64,000 nucleotides of DNA, taken from the NCBI RefSeq assembly GCF_030504545.1, contig NZ_JAUKWP010000001.1, positions 295,255 through 359,254 of the forward strand. Direction: 5' to 3'. Positions 8,984 through 17,495 of this stretch are shown piece after piece. The number at the start of each line of letters is the position of its first letter. Position 1 is the first letter of the stretch. Below the pieces are notes generated by a model. That model had not been told where the DNA came from. It saw only the letters and a list, made by a program, of their open reading frames with translations, and did no database searches. Source of the stretch: Lactobacillus sp. YT155. GTDB taxonomy: Bacteria > Bacillota > Bacilli > Lactobacillales > Lactobacillaceae. Both the position numbers and the translations under genes were made by a program.

Positions 8984-9292
8984 TTATTCACATTCAATTT
9001 GGAAATTTTTCCCAAAATAGATTTTCGCTCTTACTTTTTTTGCATCACAAATGTATAAAATATTATCTTTTTTAGATAGTTCCTCTACATTCTTAATATC
9101 AATACTAACTAGATCTGTATTGTTATAAGTCAATAGAACACTACAATCATTTTCATAGACATCCAAATAGAGTATCAATTCAAATTCATCAATGATTCTA
9201 CTGATTTTATATTGCCCCAGTTCATCATCAGTTAGACTTTTAGGCTCTTCATAAAAAAGTTCGAGTAGTTCTAGTTCACTGTACTTTATCAT
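8984..9292 (-). CDS. Hypothetical small acidic protein
   Basis: 102 residues, rich in Asp, Glu and Leu, with an apparent beta-strand hairpin (FELILYLDVYENDCSVLLTYNNTDLVSIDI). GAGAGGG lies just before the ATG. It sits 11 bp after the three-domain immunity-like gene, so the two are co-transcribed. The family is not recognised. Confidence 0.55.
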   Translation of the reverse strand: MIKYSELELLELFYEEPKSLTDDELGQYKISRIIDEFELILYLDVYENDCSVLLTYNNTDLVSIDIKNVEELSKKDNILYICDAKKVRAKIYFGKNFQIECE

Positions 9293-9309
9293 TTCCCTCT
9301 CACTTTCAA

Positions 9310-10803
9310 CTAAATCTCTATCATCTCACTCCAAAATGGGATTTTTGTTTTTATATCTTTGTAATAAATACTTCCATAATATTCTTGTGGCGATGGAAAA
9401 TCTGATTTGATTCCCTGTAGAATACTAGCTCCATAATAAGTTACATCTGTTTTATCTACCGACAAAAGTGGCCCATTATTCATTCCGGAAACCATAAATC
9501 TATGCTCTCGTAAAGGAATTAATTTGGGAGCAGCCATTAATCTTTTTTTAAATTTCGGTCTGTTCTTATTCAATCCGTTGTCAAAGTAACTGTCAGGCCA
9601 ATGAATTTCTTCGTATCTTCTTAGAAATTCTTGCTTTGTTCGTAATATGTAGTCACGTCTTTCGTCTAATTCGTCATCAGATAGGTTCTTCCACGAATAA
9701 AAGCCTCCACCTGATGGCATCACTTCTTCATAAACTTCTCTTATTTCAACAGGAAAGCTTATATCTAACTCTTTTTCGACTCTTTCAATTTCATTTTTAG
9801 ACATCCCTTCTTCTAAATCAATCTCCCCTTTTTCTTCAAGCTTGTGGAGTAATTGAATTATTTCAGTTGATTCTTTTCCTTCATCTTCTTGCTTATTTTG
9901 GAATTTTTCTTTTATCTCACTCCAAAGTGATTTATTTTCGTAACCAACTATATTTGTATTGGGGACAATATCTTCTACCATGAATACCTGAAAATCCTTT
10001 GGACCATCAATAAAAATCCCGTAAACCCCACCTGAACCCCAATAAGGTAACAGTCCATCTTCGCCTATAAATTCTTCTTCAAACTCATCATAATCTGATG
10101 GCAAAAATTTCTCACAATTATAAACAATTAAAACTATTTTTTCATTTCTTATCCATTTAAGTCTTAACATCCAATCATAAAAATAATCTCGTCCATCGGC
10201 AGCATCTTCCGGTAAGTTAAATCCTACCATCATATCTTCATAAAAATCGTAAATATTTTTTATATGACTTCCATCGAGTTGAACAATATATGAATTTTCT
10301 TGTTTGAATTTCTCAAAATCTAAATCTTTATAGGTTTCTAAATGTGTTATTTCATTCTTAAATACAACTGAATAATTATCTACATAGTCACTTCTATATC
10401 TAGTTACTTTTTCATCAGGATCTTTATCTTTTACTAAATACACATTGAAGCCTCTGGCATTTTTATCCCAAAACTCTAAATATCCATCTTTGCCTGTAAA
10501 ATGCTCTTCAAATTCATTAAATGCCCCAGAATCAACCATAAACGAATCAGAGTTGTAGACTATAAGACTGATTTCTCTGCCTTCTTCAATCCAACTCAAG
10601 TCAGTCATAGCTTTACTAAATTGTTCCCAGTCACTAATTATACTGTCAGTTAAATCAAATGCTGAATCCATGGCTATAAAGAAATCTTCATCTCCATATA
10701 TTTGTCTTCCATCGAGTTTCGCAATAAAATCATCTCTATCTCTTAATTCTTCAACATTTAACTGTTTATAGTTCTCTAGTTTTATTATTTTATTTCCCAT
10801 CAT
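9310..10803 (-). CDS. Fused immunity-like protein: two barstar-like domains plus SUKH (SMI1/KNR4) domain
   Basis: 497 residues from the ATG at 10803 (GGGGAG upstream). Two diverged internal repeats, about residues 26-125 and 173-280, each carry the barstar pattern: a beta strand with LDGxxI, an acidic helix with a hydrophobic core (SAFDLTDSIISDWEQF), then a strand IxLIVYN. The last third, about 337-485, fits the SUKH superfamily (SKNEIERVEKELDISFP, later PLLSVDKTDVTYYG). Barstar and SUKH domains neutralise nuclease and other polymorphic toxins. A single chain with three such domains would be a polyimmunity protein. The barstar calls are by eye; the SUKH call is firmer. Confidence 0.62.
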   Translation of the reverse strand: MMGNKIIKLENYKQLNVEELRDRDDFIAKLDGRQIYGDEDFFIAMDSAFDLTDSIISDWEQFSKAMTDLSWIEEGREISLIVYNSDSFMVDSGAFNEFEEHFTGKDGYLEFWDKNARGFNVYLVKDKDPDEKVTRYRSDYVDNYSVVFKNEITHLETYKDLDFEKFKQENSYIVQLDGSHIKNIYDFYEDMMVGFNLPEDAADGRDYFYDWMLRLKWIRNEKIVLIVYNCEKFLPSDYDEFEEEFIGEDGLLPYWGSGGVYGIFIDGPKDFQVFMVEDIVPNTNIVGYENKSLWSEIKEKFQNKQEDEGKESTEIIQLLHKLEEKGEIDLEEGMSKNEIERVEKELDISFPVEIREVYEEVMPSGGGFYSWKNLSDDELDERRDYILRTKQEFLRRYEEIHWPDSYFDNGLNKNRPKFKKRLMAAPKLIPLREHRFMVSGMNNGPLLSVDKTDVTYYGASILQGIKSDFPSPQEYYGSIYYKDIKTKIPFWSEMIEI

Positions 10804-10895
10804 CGTCATCTCCCCATAGATCTAACTTATTAATTTCATAATACAATATTTACATATTAATAAAAAGGACTTTCGTTGTTGATAGAACAACAAAA

Positions 10896-10917
10896 AAGCG
10901 TAGCTCAGCTACGCTCA
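10896..10917 (-). terminator. Terminator overlapping the sigma-factor stop codon
   Basis: On the minus strand the last codons of the sigma-like gene form AGCGTAG-ctg-CTACGCT followed by a T-run. The hairpin therefore includes the stop codon at 10905-10907, so translation to the end of the gene may influence termination. Confidence 0.75.
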
Positions 10918-11393
10918 TTCATTATTTTTAATTTAATATTGTTCCTAATTTTTCGTAAGTAGCGTGCGGTTACGCCTAACTTTATTGCTAAATCCGTCAA
11001 AGGCGTCCGATTCAATAGGTGTTCTACCAATACTTTCCGTTCAAGGTGTGAAAGTTTTATTTTTTCAAACATCCCTATCAAATCAAAGCAATCTTCATAT
11101 CCGAATTCCAATTCTTCATAATTATCTAGAACATGAATTTCTTTGTATCGACACTCTTTTCGCAGCAAGTCCAACATCGACCAGACGATTTTTTGATAAG
11201 CATATTTATTAAAATCAATCTCTTGCAACTTCGGTGGATACTTACAGAAGCATTTTGCATAAATTATCATTGCTTCTTGAACATAATCTTCATAATCAAA
11301 ACGATTGCGATAAATATTGACCTTCTTCAAGGCTCCATAAATAACTCTTCGGTTCTGCATTGCTAATTCAAATCCATCTGTAATTGTGCGCAT
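10905..11393 (-). CDS. ComX/SigX-like alternative sigma factor
   Basis: 162 residues. The N-terminal half fits sigma-70 region 2 (FDYEDYVQEAMIIYAK, then YAYQKIVWSMLDLLRKE). The C-terminal half has a region-4 type helix-turn-helix (LSHLERKVLVEHLLNRTPLTDLAIKLGVTARYLRKIRNN). Size and layout match the small orphan sigma factors of lactobacilli related to competence sigma ComX; whether it controls DNA uptake here is unknown. It is a single gene with a perfect 16-bp palindrome 27 bp upstream and a terminator built into its 3' end. Confidence 0.7.
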   Translation of the reverse strand: MRTITDGFELAMQNRRVIYGALKKVNIYRNRFDYEDYVQEAMIIYAKCFCKYPPKLQEIDFNKYAYQKIVWSMLDLLRKECRYKEIHVLDNYEELEFGYEDCFDLIGMFEKIKLSHLERKVLVEHLLNRTPLTDLAIKLGVTARYLRKIRNNIKLKIMNERS

Positions 11394-11419
11394 GGATTAA
11401 ACACCCTTTCTTGTCTAAT

Positions 11420-11435
11420 CCACAACCGGTTGTGG
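11420..11435. promoter_or_regulatory. Perfect 16-bp palindrome upstream of the sigma-like gene
   Basis: CCACAACCGGTTGTGG is fully self-complementary and GC-rich against an AT-rich background. It lies 27 bp upstream of the sigma-like start codon, a position suited to a repressor operator or 5'-UTR hairpin. The binding protein is unknown. Confidence 0.55.
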
Positions 11436-11499
11436 TAAGTCCATCGTATTAAATTCGTATATTTATCAATACCTACCGCCAATTCCCCAGATATCCATT

Positions 11500-11529
11500 T
11501 TAACAAAAATAACAGACCAAACGGTCTGC
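11500..11529 (-). terminator. Terminator after DUF2922 gene
   Basis: CAGACC-aaacggtc-type hairpin (arms 11513-11518 and 11523-11528) with a T-rich tract on the minus-strand side, 13 bp downstream of the DUF2922 stop. Confidence 0.65.
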
Positions 11530-11541
11530 TATTTAAAGAGT

Positions 11542-11772
11542 CTAAGCCACGGGACTTTCGACAAAAATATCTTCTTCAGTACGTGTAACGTATTTTGCAC
11601 TAACAGCTTGATGATACATTTCTTGACCTTCTTTAACAAACAACTTAGCATCGGCAATGCTTTGCATCGCTTTTTTGACTTCATCACTTGTTAAATCAGC
11701 CTTGAAGTAGTTAAGAGTTAGAATCTTAGTCTTACCATCTTCGGTTTTGAATCCTAGTTGTAATTTTTTCAT
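11542..11772 (-). CDS. DUF2922 family protein
   Basis: 76 residues; the whole length fits DUF2922, a small alpha/beta protein family of Firmicutes found next to DUF1659 genes. Conserved features seen are the opening LQLGFKTEDGK.KILTL strand pair and the YFKADLTSDEVKKAM helix. The biochemical role is unknown. It follows the DUF1659 gene by 16 bp and is the second gene of a two-gene operon closed by a terminator. Confidence 0.8.
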   Translation of the reverse strand: MKKLQLGFKTEDGKTKILTLNYFKADLTSDEVKKAMQSIADAKLFVKEGQEMYHQAVSAKYVTRTEEDIFVESPVA

Positions 11773-11788
11773 CCTTGTTCTCCTTTAT

Positions 11789-12004
11789 TTAGATATTTGC
11801 TGAAACAGTAGTAGTTCTAGTCAACTCAACGTGATCTAAGTCGTCACCTAACAATTGACTATATGCATTTGCGAATGAAATTAATTGTTCATCTTTAGGG
11901 GTATCAATTGCGTTATTCAATTTGTAAGTCTTTACACCATCAGGGTAACGATCTTCATTGACCACAACTAGCCCCACTGAAGTTCTCTTCCAATTTTCTT
12001 CCAT
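11789..12004 (-). CDS. DUF1659 family protein
   Basis: 71 residues from the ATG at 12004, which has GGAGG 7 nt upstream; the longer reading from a TTG would run through that site. It fits DUF1659 (GLVVVNEDRYPDGVKTYKLNNA). DUF1659 and DUF2922 genes occur as pairs in many lactobacilli and listeriae, which supports both calls. No function is established that I know of. Confidence 0.8.
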   Translation of the reverse strand: MEENWKRTSVGLVVVNEDRYPDGVKTYKLNNAIDTPKDEQLISFANAYSQLLGDDLDHVELTRTTTVSANI

Positions 12005-12120
12005 TAATCTATCCTCCAAAAATTATTATTCATGTAAGAAATTCGCTGGCCAGTTAATTTAGCTTACACTTACAATAACGATTGAAAATCGGAAAACGGA
12101 ACAAAAAATTTGAAAAATTA

Positions 12121-12148
12121 AAAAACATCCCTCTTGGAATGTTTTTTA
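12121..12148. terminator. Hairpin terminator
   Basis: AAAAACATCC and GGAATGTTTTTT form a stem with one bulged base around the loop CTCTT. It lies between the DUF1659 gene and the decayed gene at 12175 and likely terminates the minus-strand membrane-protein operon. Confidence 0.6.
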
Positions 12149-12174
12149 ATGAAATCTATTATTAATAATAATTA

Positions 12175-12308
12175 TTATTCTAGAGATTCTTGAATTTCTT
12201 CTACCCATCTTTCGATAACATAGTCGAATTCATCTTTTTTTCAGCTAATTCTCTGTAACCAATCTTCAGTTTCTTATTTTTATCTGCACTTTTAATATAT
12301 ATTTTCAT
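12175..12308 (-). pseudogene. Frameshifted 44-residue small gene
   Basis: Starting at the ATG at 12308 the frame reads MKIYIKSADKNKKLKIGYRE and then breaks in a run of seven T (12235-12241). Adding one base restores an open frame to TAA at 12175 that ends EFDYVIERWVEEIQESLE. The total of 134 bp is one short of 45 codons. It sits 2 bp after the membrane gene upstream. The product is unknown. It is either a recent frameshift or a homopolymer sequencing error. Confidence 0.6.
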
Positions 12309-12310
12309 AT

Positions 12311-13129
12311 CTATCTACCGTAGTCTTCACTATACCATTCCTCTGTTGAATAACCGTTATCTTCTCTGAATTCTTCTGAGTATTTCTTTACTACAAGTCC
12401 TCTCACGTAAATATCTTCATTGAATAAAAGTGTTGGTAGCAGTGTAATCATCAAAATTAATGCCAGTCCTATTATCGTAAAAATTGGTATTAGAATTATT
12501 CCTAAAATCGTCCCCCAAACTCCAGGAATAGTTAGATTGATATCTCCTACAGAGTTATTATTTATCCACCATTTGTTCATTCTATAAAATTGGGCTAGAA
12601 CAAGTATTGCAACAATAAAGACGGCTAGTGCGGATGTCACAGCTTGTACTATTTTTGTTAAGGTTTTGTCCTTCTTAGAAACATTTACCTGCAAATATTC
12701 CTTGTTAATTTCTGCTATTATTCTAATCCTAACAACATATAGCGATAACGCTAATCCAATTACAGCATAAACCACTGCGGTTATTGCTCTAGAAGTTGCT
12801 GTTTCACCAGACGTTGATGAACCACTTAAATAAAAAACGAGTGCTATCTACACGGCAAAATATATGGACCCTGTATATGCGGCTTCTCTAAAATATTTAG
12901 GCCTTGAAAAGTAGTAAACAATTAGCAGAATATACAATAATGTTGAGATAAATGGTAAAAGTATAAAAGAATATCCTGAACCGAGACTGATTCCCCAGGC
13001 AATTAAACACAACAAAATTAATTTTAGACTTCTAGAAAATTTTTCATCTTCAAATTTTTGATTAACTTTAAAATTACCTATCTTCTGTTTGGCTACAGAA
13101 AAAGTAATCTTATCTAAATACTTCTTCAT
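12311..13129 (-). pseudogene. Membrane-protein paralog interrupted by an in-frame amber codon
   Basis: Two open stretches, 12848-13129 and 12311-12775, lie in the same frame and are separated by one TAG at 12848-12850. The bases between them translate without further stops (IALVFYLSGSSTSGETA). The joined product of about 272 residues has several membrane helices and ends YSEEFREDNGYSTEEWYSEDYGR-like, matching the tail of the intact paralog at 13132-13986. The N-terminal KKYLDKITFSVAKQKI also parallels that gene. A single substitution broke it, unless the base is an error. Confidence 0.7.
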
Positions 13130-13131
13130 AT

Positions 13132-13986
13132 CTATCTACCGTAATCTTCCCAATACCATTCTTCTACTGAATAACCGTTATCTTCTCTGAATTCTTCTGA
13201 ATATTTATCTAAAATTTTTGCTCTAACATATATATCTGCATTGAAAATTAAAATTGGCAACAAAACAATAATCATAATTGCTAATGAGATAACAATATGT
13301 GAAATCCCATTAAGTAATTGACTTGGATCATCGATACCATTCATTATAAAAATTGCTTTATTCACTCTATACATATACATGCCTGCAAATATTAGAACTG
13401 CTGTTAAAGCAACTAATCCATATACTCTATTAACCCATTTTGAAACAGGCAAATGTCTTTCAAAGATATTGTTTATCGATTCTTTAATTAGTCCTTTAAT
13501 TACCAAGTACACTGTCACCAGTTCTATTATCCAGTAACCGAAAGATATAGTTAGATATAGATAAGCGTTCGCACCATCAAATAACATTAAAATATACAGA
13601 TTTCCATACATGATTACATTGAATTGAATTAGTAAATACACAATCAATCTGTACCTAAAATTATTCAGATATTGATTCTTATATTTCCTATTAAAGCCGA
13701 AATAAATGAATAGATTGATTGAAATTACCATAATTACAAATATGACCACAATAATAAAGAATGGTTGTGTCTCAGGAGGTAACTCAGCGTAATTAACTTG
13801 TGTTACCATTGCTAAAAAAATCATTGGAACTATTAAACTAAGAATTAATACGATGGCTTTCTTAATCGCAAAACTTACCAAGTGATTTTCTGTTCCATTA
13901 ATGTCTTGGTAAATATCGGTTTGCTTAATCTTATCAAACGCTTCTTCGAGTGATATATCATCGAATAACTTATTTAGTTTGTTCAT
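13132..13986 (-). CDS. Multi-TM membrane protein with acidic C-terminal tail
   Basis: 284 residues: a short cytosolic N-terminus (FDDISLEEAFDKIKQTDIYQDI), about six membrane helices, and a charged tail DKYSEEFREDNGYS followed by a Trp/Tyr-rich end. The downstream broken copy carries the same tail. I do not recognise the family. Tandem paralogs of membrane proteins with conserved tails are common among immunity and envelope-stress genes, but no function can be stated. Confidence 0.65.
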   Translation of the reverse strand: MNKLNKLFDDISLEEAFDKIKQTDIYQDINGTENHLVSFAIKKAIVLILSLIVPMIFLAMVTQVNYAELPPETQPFFIIVVIFVIMVISINLFIYFGFNRKYKNQYLNNFRYRLIVYLLIQFNVIMYGNLYILMLFDGANAYLYLTISFGYWIIELVTVYLVIKGLIKESINNIFERHLPVSKWVNRVYGLVALTAVLIFAGMYMYRVNKAIFIMNGIDDPSQLLNGISHIVISLAIMIIVLLPILIFNADIYVRAKILDKYSEEFREDNGYSVEEWYWEDYGR

Positions 13987-14063
13987 TTAATGTTACATTC
14001 CTTTAGTATTTACAAGTTGGAACTTATTATATACTATTCTCAACTTTAATTTTTATCTCAATA

Positions 14064-14090
14064 AAAAAACTCCAATTACTTGGAGTTTTT
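14064..14090 (-). terminator. Terminator after ABC permease gene
   Basis: AAAACTCCAA-ttac-TTGGAGTTTT hairpin, nearly symmetrical with A and T runs, 9 bp beyond the permease stop; it may act on both strands. Confidence 0.75.
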
Positions 14091-14098
14091 CAATAATT

Positions 14099-15640
14099 CT
14101 ACAAATATCTTTTTCTTGCTAACAATCTTGCAAATATCAATATTAATAATGACTCTACAATAATTGGAACTACTAAATATTTTATATCTAAAAACACGAT
14201 TATTATTAATGTAAGACTGATTAGTAACATGCTAACAAAGGCTGTGATTATTGTTGATAGGCTTTGCTTAACAACTTCCATCTCATTATTCCATTCGTAA
14301 TTGGGGAATTTTAGATTAAAAAACAACCCTAAGACAGAAATAAATATTAAATCTAAAATTAGTGACACTATTAAGATAACTGTATTTATGCCTGATAACT
14401 TCATCATGAATAGACAGCTTAAAACTGCAATTATTAACCCTGGTAGAAATAATGTAATATTCAGACATATTTTGGATATGCTCATTTTCGCAATGGATAT
14501 CGGTAACGATCGTTTAATCCATATCTTATTCCCTTCCATCGAAAAACCACAAGATGTTGTCGTTGTTAATGAAATACAGGCAACAAATAATACGTAATAG
14601 ACACCTGCTCTGGATATATCGACATTAATTCCTAAATTATTTAGACTAACACTATCTATCATCTTAAATTGCGGCACAAAAGATAATGCGGCAACTACTA
14701 TCAACAACACTGGCATCAATATAGTATTTGTTATGTATGTAAATGATGCCAAGTATCGACTAAATTCATCTTTAAAAAGTGAAATAAATTGATTCTGAAT
14801 ATGTAATTTTATTTCCTTCGATTTAACTACCGCTGCTCCAATAAGATATAAAATTTTCTCATATTTTTTTGTTAAAAACAGAATGAATAGTATTAGTAAC
14901 AACATCGTCAAACCAAATAAAACTATGGTAATCAGCCATTGGTTAATACCTAATTCACGAGTCAAAGACCACTTAAAAAAAGATGTGTTGATGATTCCAA
15001 TTTTTGGATTTTTAATACCTGATTTCAAATAAGAAATAACTAGTGGAAAAATAATTATTGAAAATATGAGTAATGTTTTAAAAAATTGAAATTTCAAATT
15101 AATTGTCGCAAAAAAGAGATTAACTAAAATAGAAACTACACTATTTAATATTATGGAAATAATTGGTATACAAATTCCAACTAACAGAATAACCAATAGA
15201 TTTATTATTGGAAATTGGTGAATTATCATCATTGATATCTGAACACTGAATAATACTATCAACACAAGCACTTCCTGAATAATATATTGATAAAGAACTA
15301 ATATTGTTTTTGCTTCAAATTCTTTTAACGGTAAGGTAAATATATAATCATGATCTTTTCCAACAATCATGTCTCCTACGCCAGATAAACAAGTCCAAAT
15401 AGTTATACCCCAAAATAGTAAACCAACTACATACGAATTCACAGAATTTAAAAAACCTTCTTGTTGCATTGAAATTGGCAAACTTAAGAAGTACCCAATA
15501 ACCAAAATAAAAACGGTTATGTATCCAATTAAGGTAATTCTGGCATGAGTTCTTATCGATGAATTGTTGTTGTTTATCTTCGAAATACCAAATTGATTAA
15601 TATACCTGATTTTCAAAAATTGAAAAACTTTATTATTCAT
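14099..15640 (-). CDS. ABC-2 type transporter permease
   Basis: 513 residues with about twelve hydrophobic segments and no large soluble domain, typical of the permease of ABC-2 exporters. Its start overlaps the end of the ATPase gene by 8 bp, so the two are translationally coupled. The substrate cannot be read from sequence. Exporters of this shape near sdpI-like immunity genes often move lantibiotics or other antimicrobial peptides, which is a contextual suggestion only. Confidence 0.8.
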   Translation of the reverse strand: MNNKVFQFLKIRYINQFGISKINNNNSSIRTHARITLIGYITVFILVIGYFLSLPISMQQEGFLNSVNSYVVGLLFWGITIWTCLSGVGDMIVGKDHDYIFTLPLKEFEAKTILVLYQYIIQEVLVLIVLFSVQISMMIIHQFPIINLLVILLVGICIPIISIILNSVVSILVNLFFATINLKFQFFKTLLIFSIIIFPLVISYLKSGIKNPKIGIINTSFFKWSLTRELGINQWLITIVLFGLTMLLLILFILFLTKKYEKILYLIGAAVVKSKEIKLHIQNQFISLFKDEFSRYLASFTYITNTILMPVLLIVVAALSFVPQFKMIDSVSLNNLGINVDISRAGVYYVLFVACISLTTTTSCGFSMEGNKIWIKRSLPISIAKMSISKICLNITLFLPGLIIAVLSCLFMMKLSGINTVILIVSLILDLIFISVLGLFFNLKFPNYEWNNEMEVVKQSLSTIITAFVSMLLISLTLIIIVFLDIKYLVVPIIVESLLILIFARLLARKRYL

Positions 15641-16346
15641 GTTTTGTAACCCTCCTAAACACTTCGTTTAGAGATTCTTTTTGAGTTACAGTTGACATCT
15701 TGTCATTTACTTTTACTTGTCCATCATCAATCAATACCACGTGATTACATAGTTTCTCCGCAACCTCAAGAACATGAGTGGAGTAGATTACCATTGTTCC
15801 ATTCGCAGCCCTTTTTTTGAGTTCATCAATTAAAAAATGGGTAGCATTTGGATCAAGCCCCACAAACGGCTCGTCTAAGATAACTAATTTGGGATTATGT
15901 ATAAATAATGATATTAAAACCAATCGCTGTTTCATTCCGTGGGAATAAGTAGATATTAACTTCGATAACGCATTTTTCATATCTAATAGCTCAGATAGTA
16001 ATTCTAATCGTTTTGAAAAGTCATCACTGGATACTTCATACATTGAACCAATAAAGTTTAGATATTCATATCCTCTTAAATTCTCATAAATATCCGGATT
16101 GTCTGGTGAATACCCTAAATTCATTTTAAAATCTTGAGGATTTTTGACTAAATCAATCTTATCAAGTAATACTGTTCCAGAATCAAATGGATGTATTCCT
16201 GCAATAGATTTTAAGCTTGTTGATTTTCCAGCACCATTAGAACCTATAAATGCACAAATATCTCCTCTAGAAATTGTAAGGTCTAAATTTTGAATTCCTT
16301 TTGATGTGCCTTTGTAAATTTTTCTTAATTCTTTTATTTGTAACAT
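15633..16346 (-). CDS. ABC transporter ATP-binding protein
   Basis: 237 residues with Walker A GSNGAGKST, a signature variant YSHGMKQRL, Walker B LVILDEPFVGLD and the switch His in YSTHVLEVAE. It energises the permease encoded directly downstream. GGAG precedes the ATG at 16346. The signature variant is normal for the ABC-2/DrrA-like subgroup. Confidence 0.92.
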   Translation of the reverse strand: MLQIKELRKIYKGTSKGIQNLDLTISRGDICAFIGSNGAGKSTSLKSIAGIHPFDSGTVLLDKIDLVKNPQDFKMNLGYSPDNPDIYENLRGYEYLNFIGSMYEVSSDDFSKRLELLSELLDMKNALSKLISTYSHGMKQRLVLISLFIHNPKLVILDEPFVGLDPNATHFLIDELKKRAANGTMVIYSTHVLEVAEKLCNHVVLIDDGQVKVNDKMSTVTQKESLNEVFRRVTKHE

Positions 16347-16367
16347 AACATCTCCTTTTTGTATTAA

Positions 16368-16398
16368 AAAAGCATCTCAAAAATTATCGAGATACTAT
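16368..16398 (-). terminator. Terminator of the sdpRI unit
   Basis: ATCTC-aaaaattatc-GAGAT stem followed on the minus strand by a T-run, directly beyond the sdpI stop; it separates sdpRI from the ABC genes downstream. Confidence 0.65.
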
Positions 16399-17058
16399 TT
16401 ATTTTCTAGAGTTTTTATAAAATCTATATGAATATATAAGTGGAATAATAATCATGAGCAATGTTATTGCTAAAATTGTGAAGAATATTATTAAATCTGG
16501 AACTATCATCATGAATAGTCCACTGATAATAACTAACAAGCCACCAACTGACCAAATATAACCTGCTAAACGATGGGTTGAACGCCAATTATCTTCATTG
16601 TCTAGCGTCCAAGGAAGGCGAATACCAATTGTGTAATTGCGAGTGGCTTTTGGTAAGTAATTACCAACTACCATATAGGTGAATCCTATAATAATTGTAA
16701 CCATCATCCCGACATTAACTGATTTTCCAATAGCTGCGAGTATGGTCATCACTTGAACTACAAAGGCAATTATTGCCACAATCCAGGGACCTAACCATTG
16801 AATCTTTTTATTTTGATTAACATTCTTTGGATCAACGTTAACCATAAAAATCACCAATAAGTTAATTAACCATAAGAAGACGGGCATTCCAACAATAGCT
16901 AGCAATTTCGGAGCGAAGCCATTTGGCTTATTATCTACTCCCCAATGAATAGCAATGTTATCGGGCATTTGATTATACAAAAACAATCCTGCTACTACTG
17001 GAAGCAATATAATAATTGAGGTTAATAATAATTGCTTCTTATCAATTTTTTTCTTCAT
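16399..17058 (-). CDS. sdpI: SdpI-like immunity/signal membrane protein
   Basis: 219 residues from the ATG at 17058 with GGAGAG upstream; the longer frame would start inside sdpR. It has six or so membrane helices with the DUF1648 signature (NQMPDNIAIHWGVDNKPNGF) near the N-terminus and the SdpI motif NYTIGIRLPWTLDNEDNW in the second half. In Bacillus, SdpI protects against the SdpC cannibalism toxin and sequesters SdpR at the membrane. No sdpABC toxin genes are in the window, so this is an orphan immunity gene. Confidence 0.88.
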   Translation of the reverse strand: MKKKIDKKQLLLTSIIILLPVVAGLFLYNQMPDNIAIHWGVDNKPNGFAPKLLAIVGMPVFLWLINLLVIFMVNVDPKNVNQNKKIQWLGPWIVAIIAFVVQVMTILAAIGKSVNVGMMVTIIIGFTYMVVGNYLPKATRNYTIGIRLPWTLDNEDNWRSTHRLAGYIWSVGGLLVIISGLFMMIVPDLIIFFTILAITLLMIIIPLIYSYRFYKNSRK

Positions 17059-17323
17059 CGTTCTCTCCTTCAAACTGTTTGAACCAAAGCATAACTTCTT
17101 CAAAAACCGAAGTGTTCAAACTGTAATAAATATAATTCTTTTCTTTTTCTTCATTAATTAATTGGGCATTTTTTAATTGCTTCAAATGATAGGAAATTGT
17201 GGCATTGGTCATATCGAATTGCTTCGCAATATCACCAGCATTCTGCTTTCCGGAACGAAGCATTAGCAGAATTTGTCTACGAATTGGATCATTCAAAGCT
17301 TTTAGCGTATTCGTAAAACTCAT
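17042..17323 (-). CDS. sdpR: SdpR-like ArsR-family repressor
   Basis: 93 residues with an ArsR winged helix (DPIRRQILLMLRSGKQNAGDIAKQF). The recognition helix MTNATISYHLKQLKNA follows. It is the autorepressor of the sdpRI operon in the Bacillus model. The 3' end overlaps sdpI by 17 bp. No metal-binding cysteines are present, in line with SdpR rather than a metal sensor. Two long palindromes just upstream of its start are the likely binding sites. Confidence 0.88.
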   Translation of the reverse strand: MSFTNTLKALNDPIRRQILLMLRSGKQNAGDIAKQFDMTNATISYHLKQLKNAQLINEEKEKNYIYYSLNTSVFEEVMLWFKQFEGENDEEKN

Positions 17324-17337
17324 AATTGCCTCCTTAG

Positions 17338-17361
17338 CTATTTAGAAATATTTCTAAATAG
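17338..17361. promoter_or_regulatory. SdpR-type operator 1 (perfect 24-bp palindrome)
   Basis: The half site CTATTTAGAAAT is followed directly by its exact reverse complement. It lies 15 bp upstream of the sdpR start codon and would overlap the ribosome binding/promoter region of sdpRI. Confidence 0.75.
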
Positions 17362-17392
17362 AATATAACACGCCCTATTTTAAAAGTCAAAG

Positions 17393-17416
17393 TTATTTAG
17401 AAAGTTATCTAAATAG
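17393..17416. promoter_or_regulatory. SdpR-type operator 2
   Basis: A second copy with arms TATTTAG and CTAAATA around a diverged centre, 32 bp from the first. Its placement between the divergent sdpR and EamA genes fits cooperative repression of one or both promoters. Confidence 0.65.
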
Positions 17417-17495
17417 ATTCAAAAAATATTTTCTACAGTAGTCGAATTAACGTATAATAGATATTAGTGATTTTAGAAGGGAAAATATTAATATC

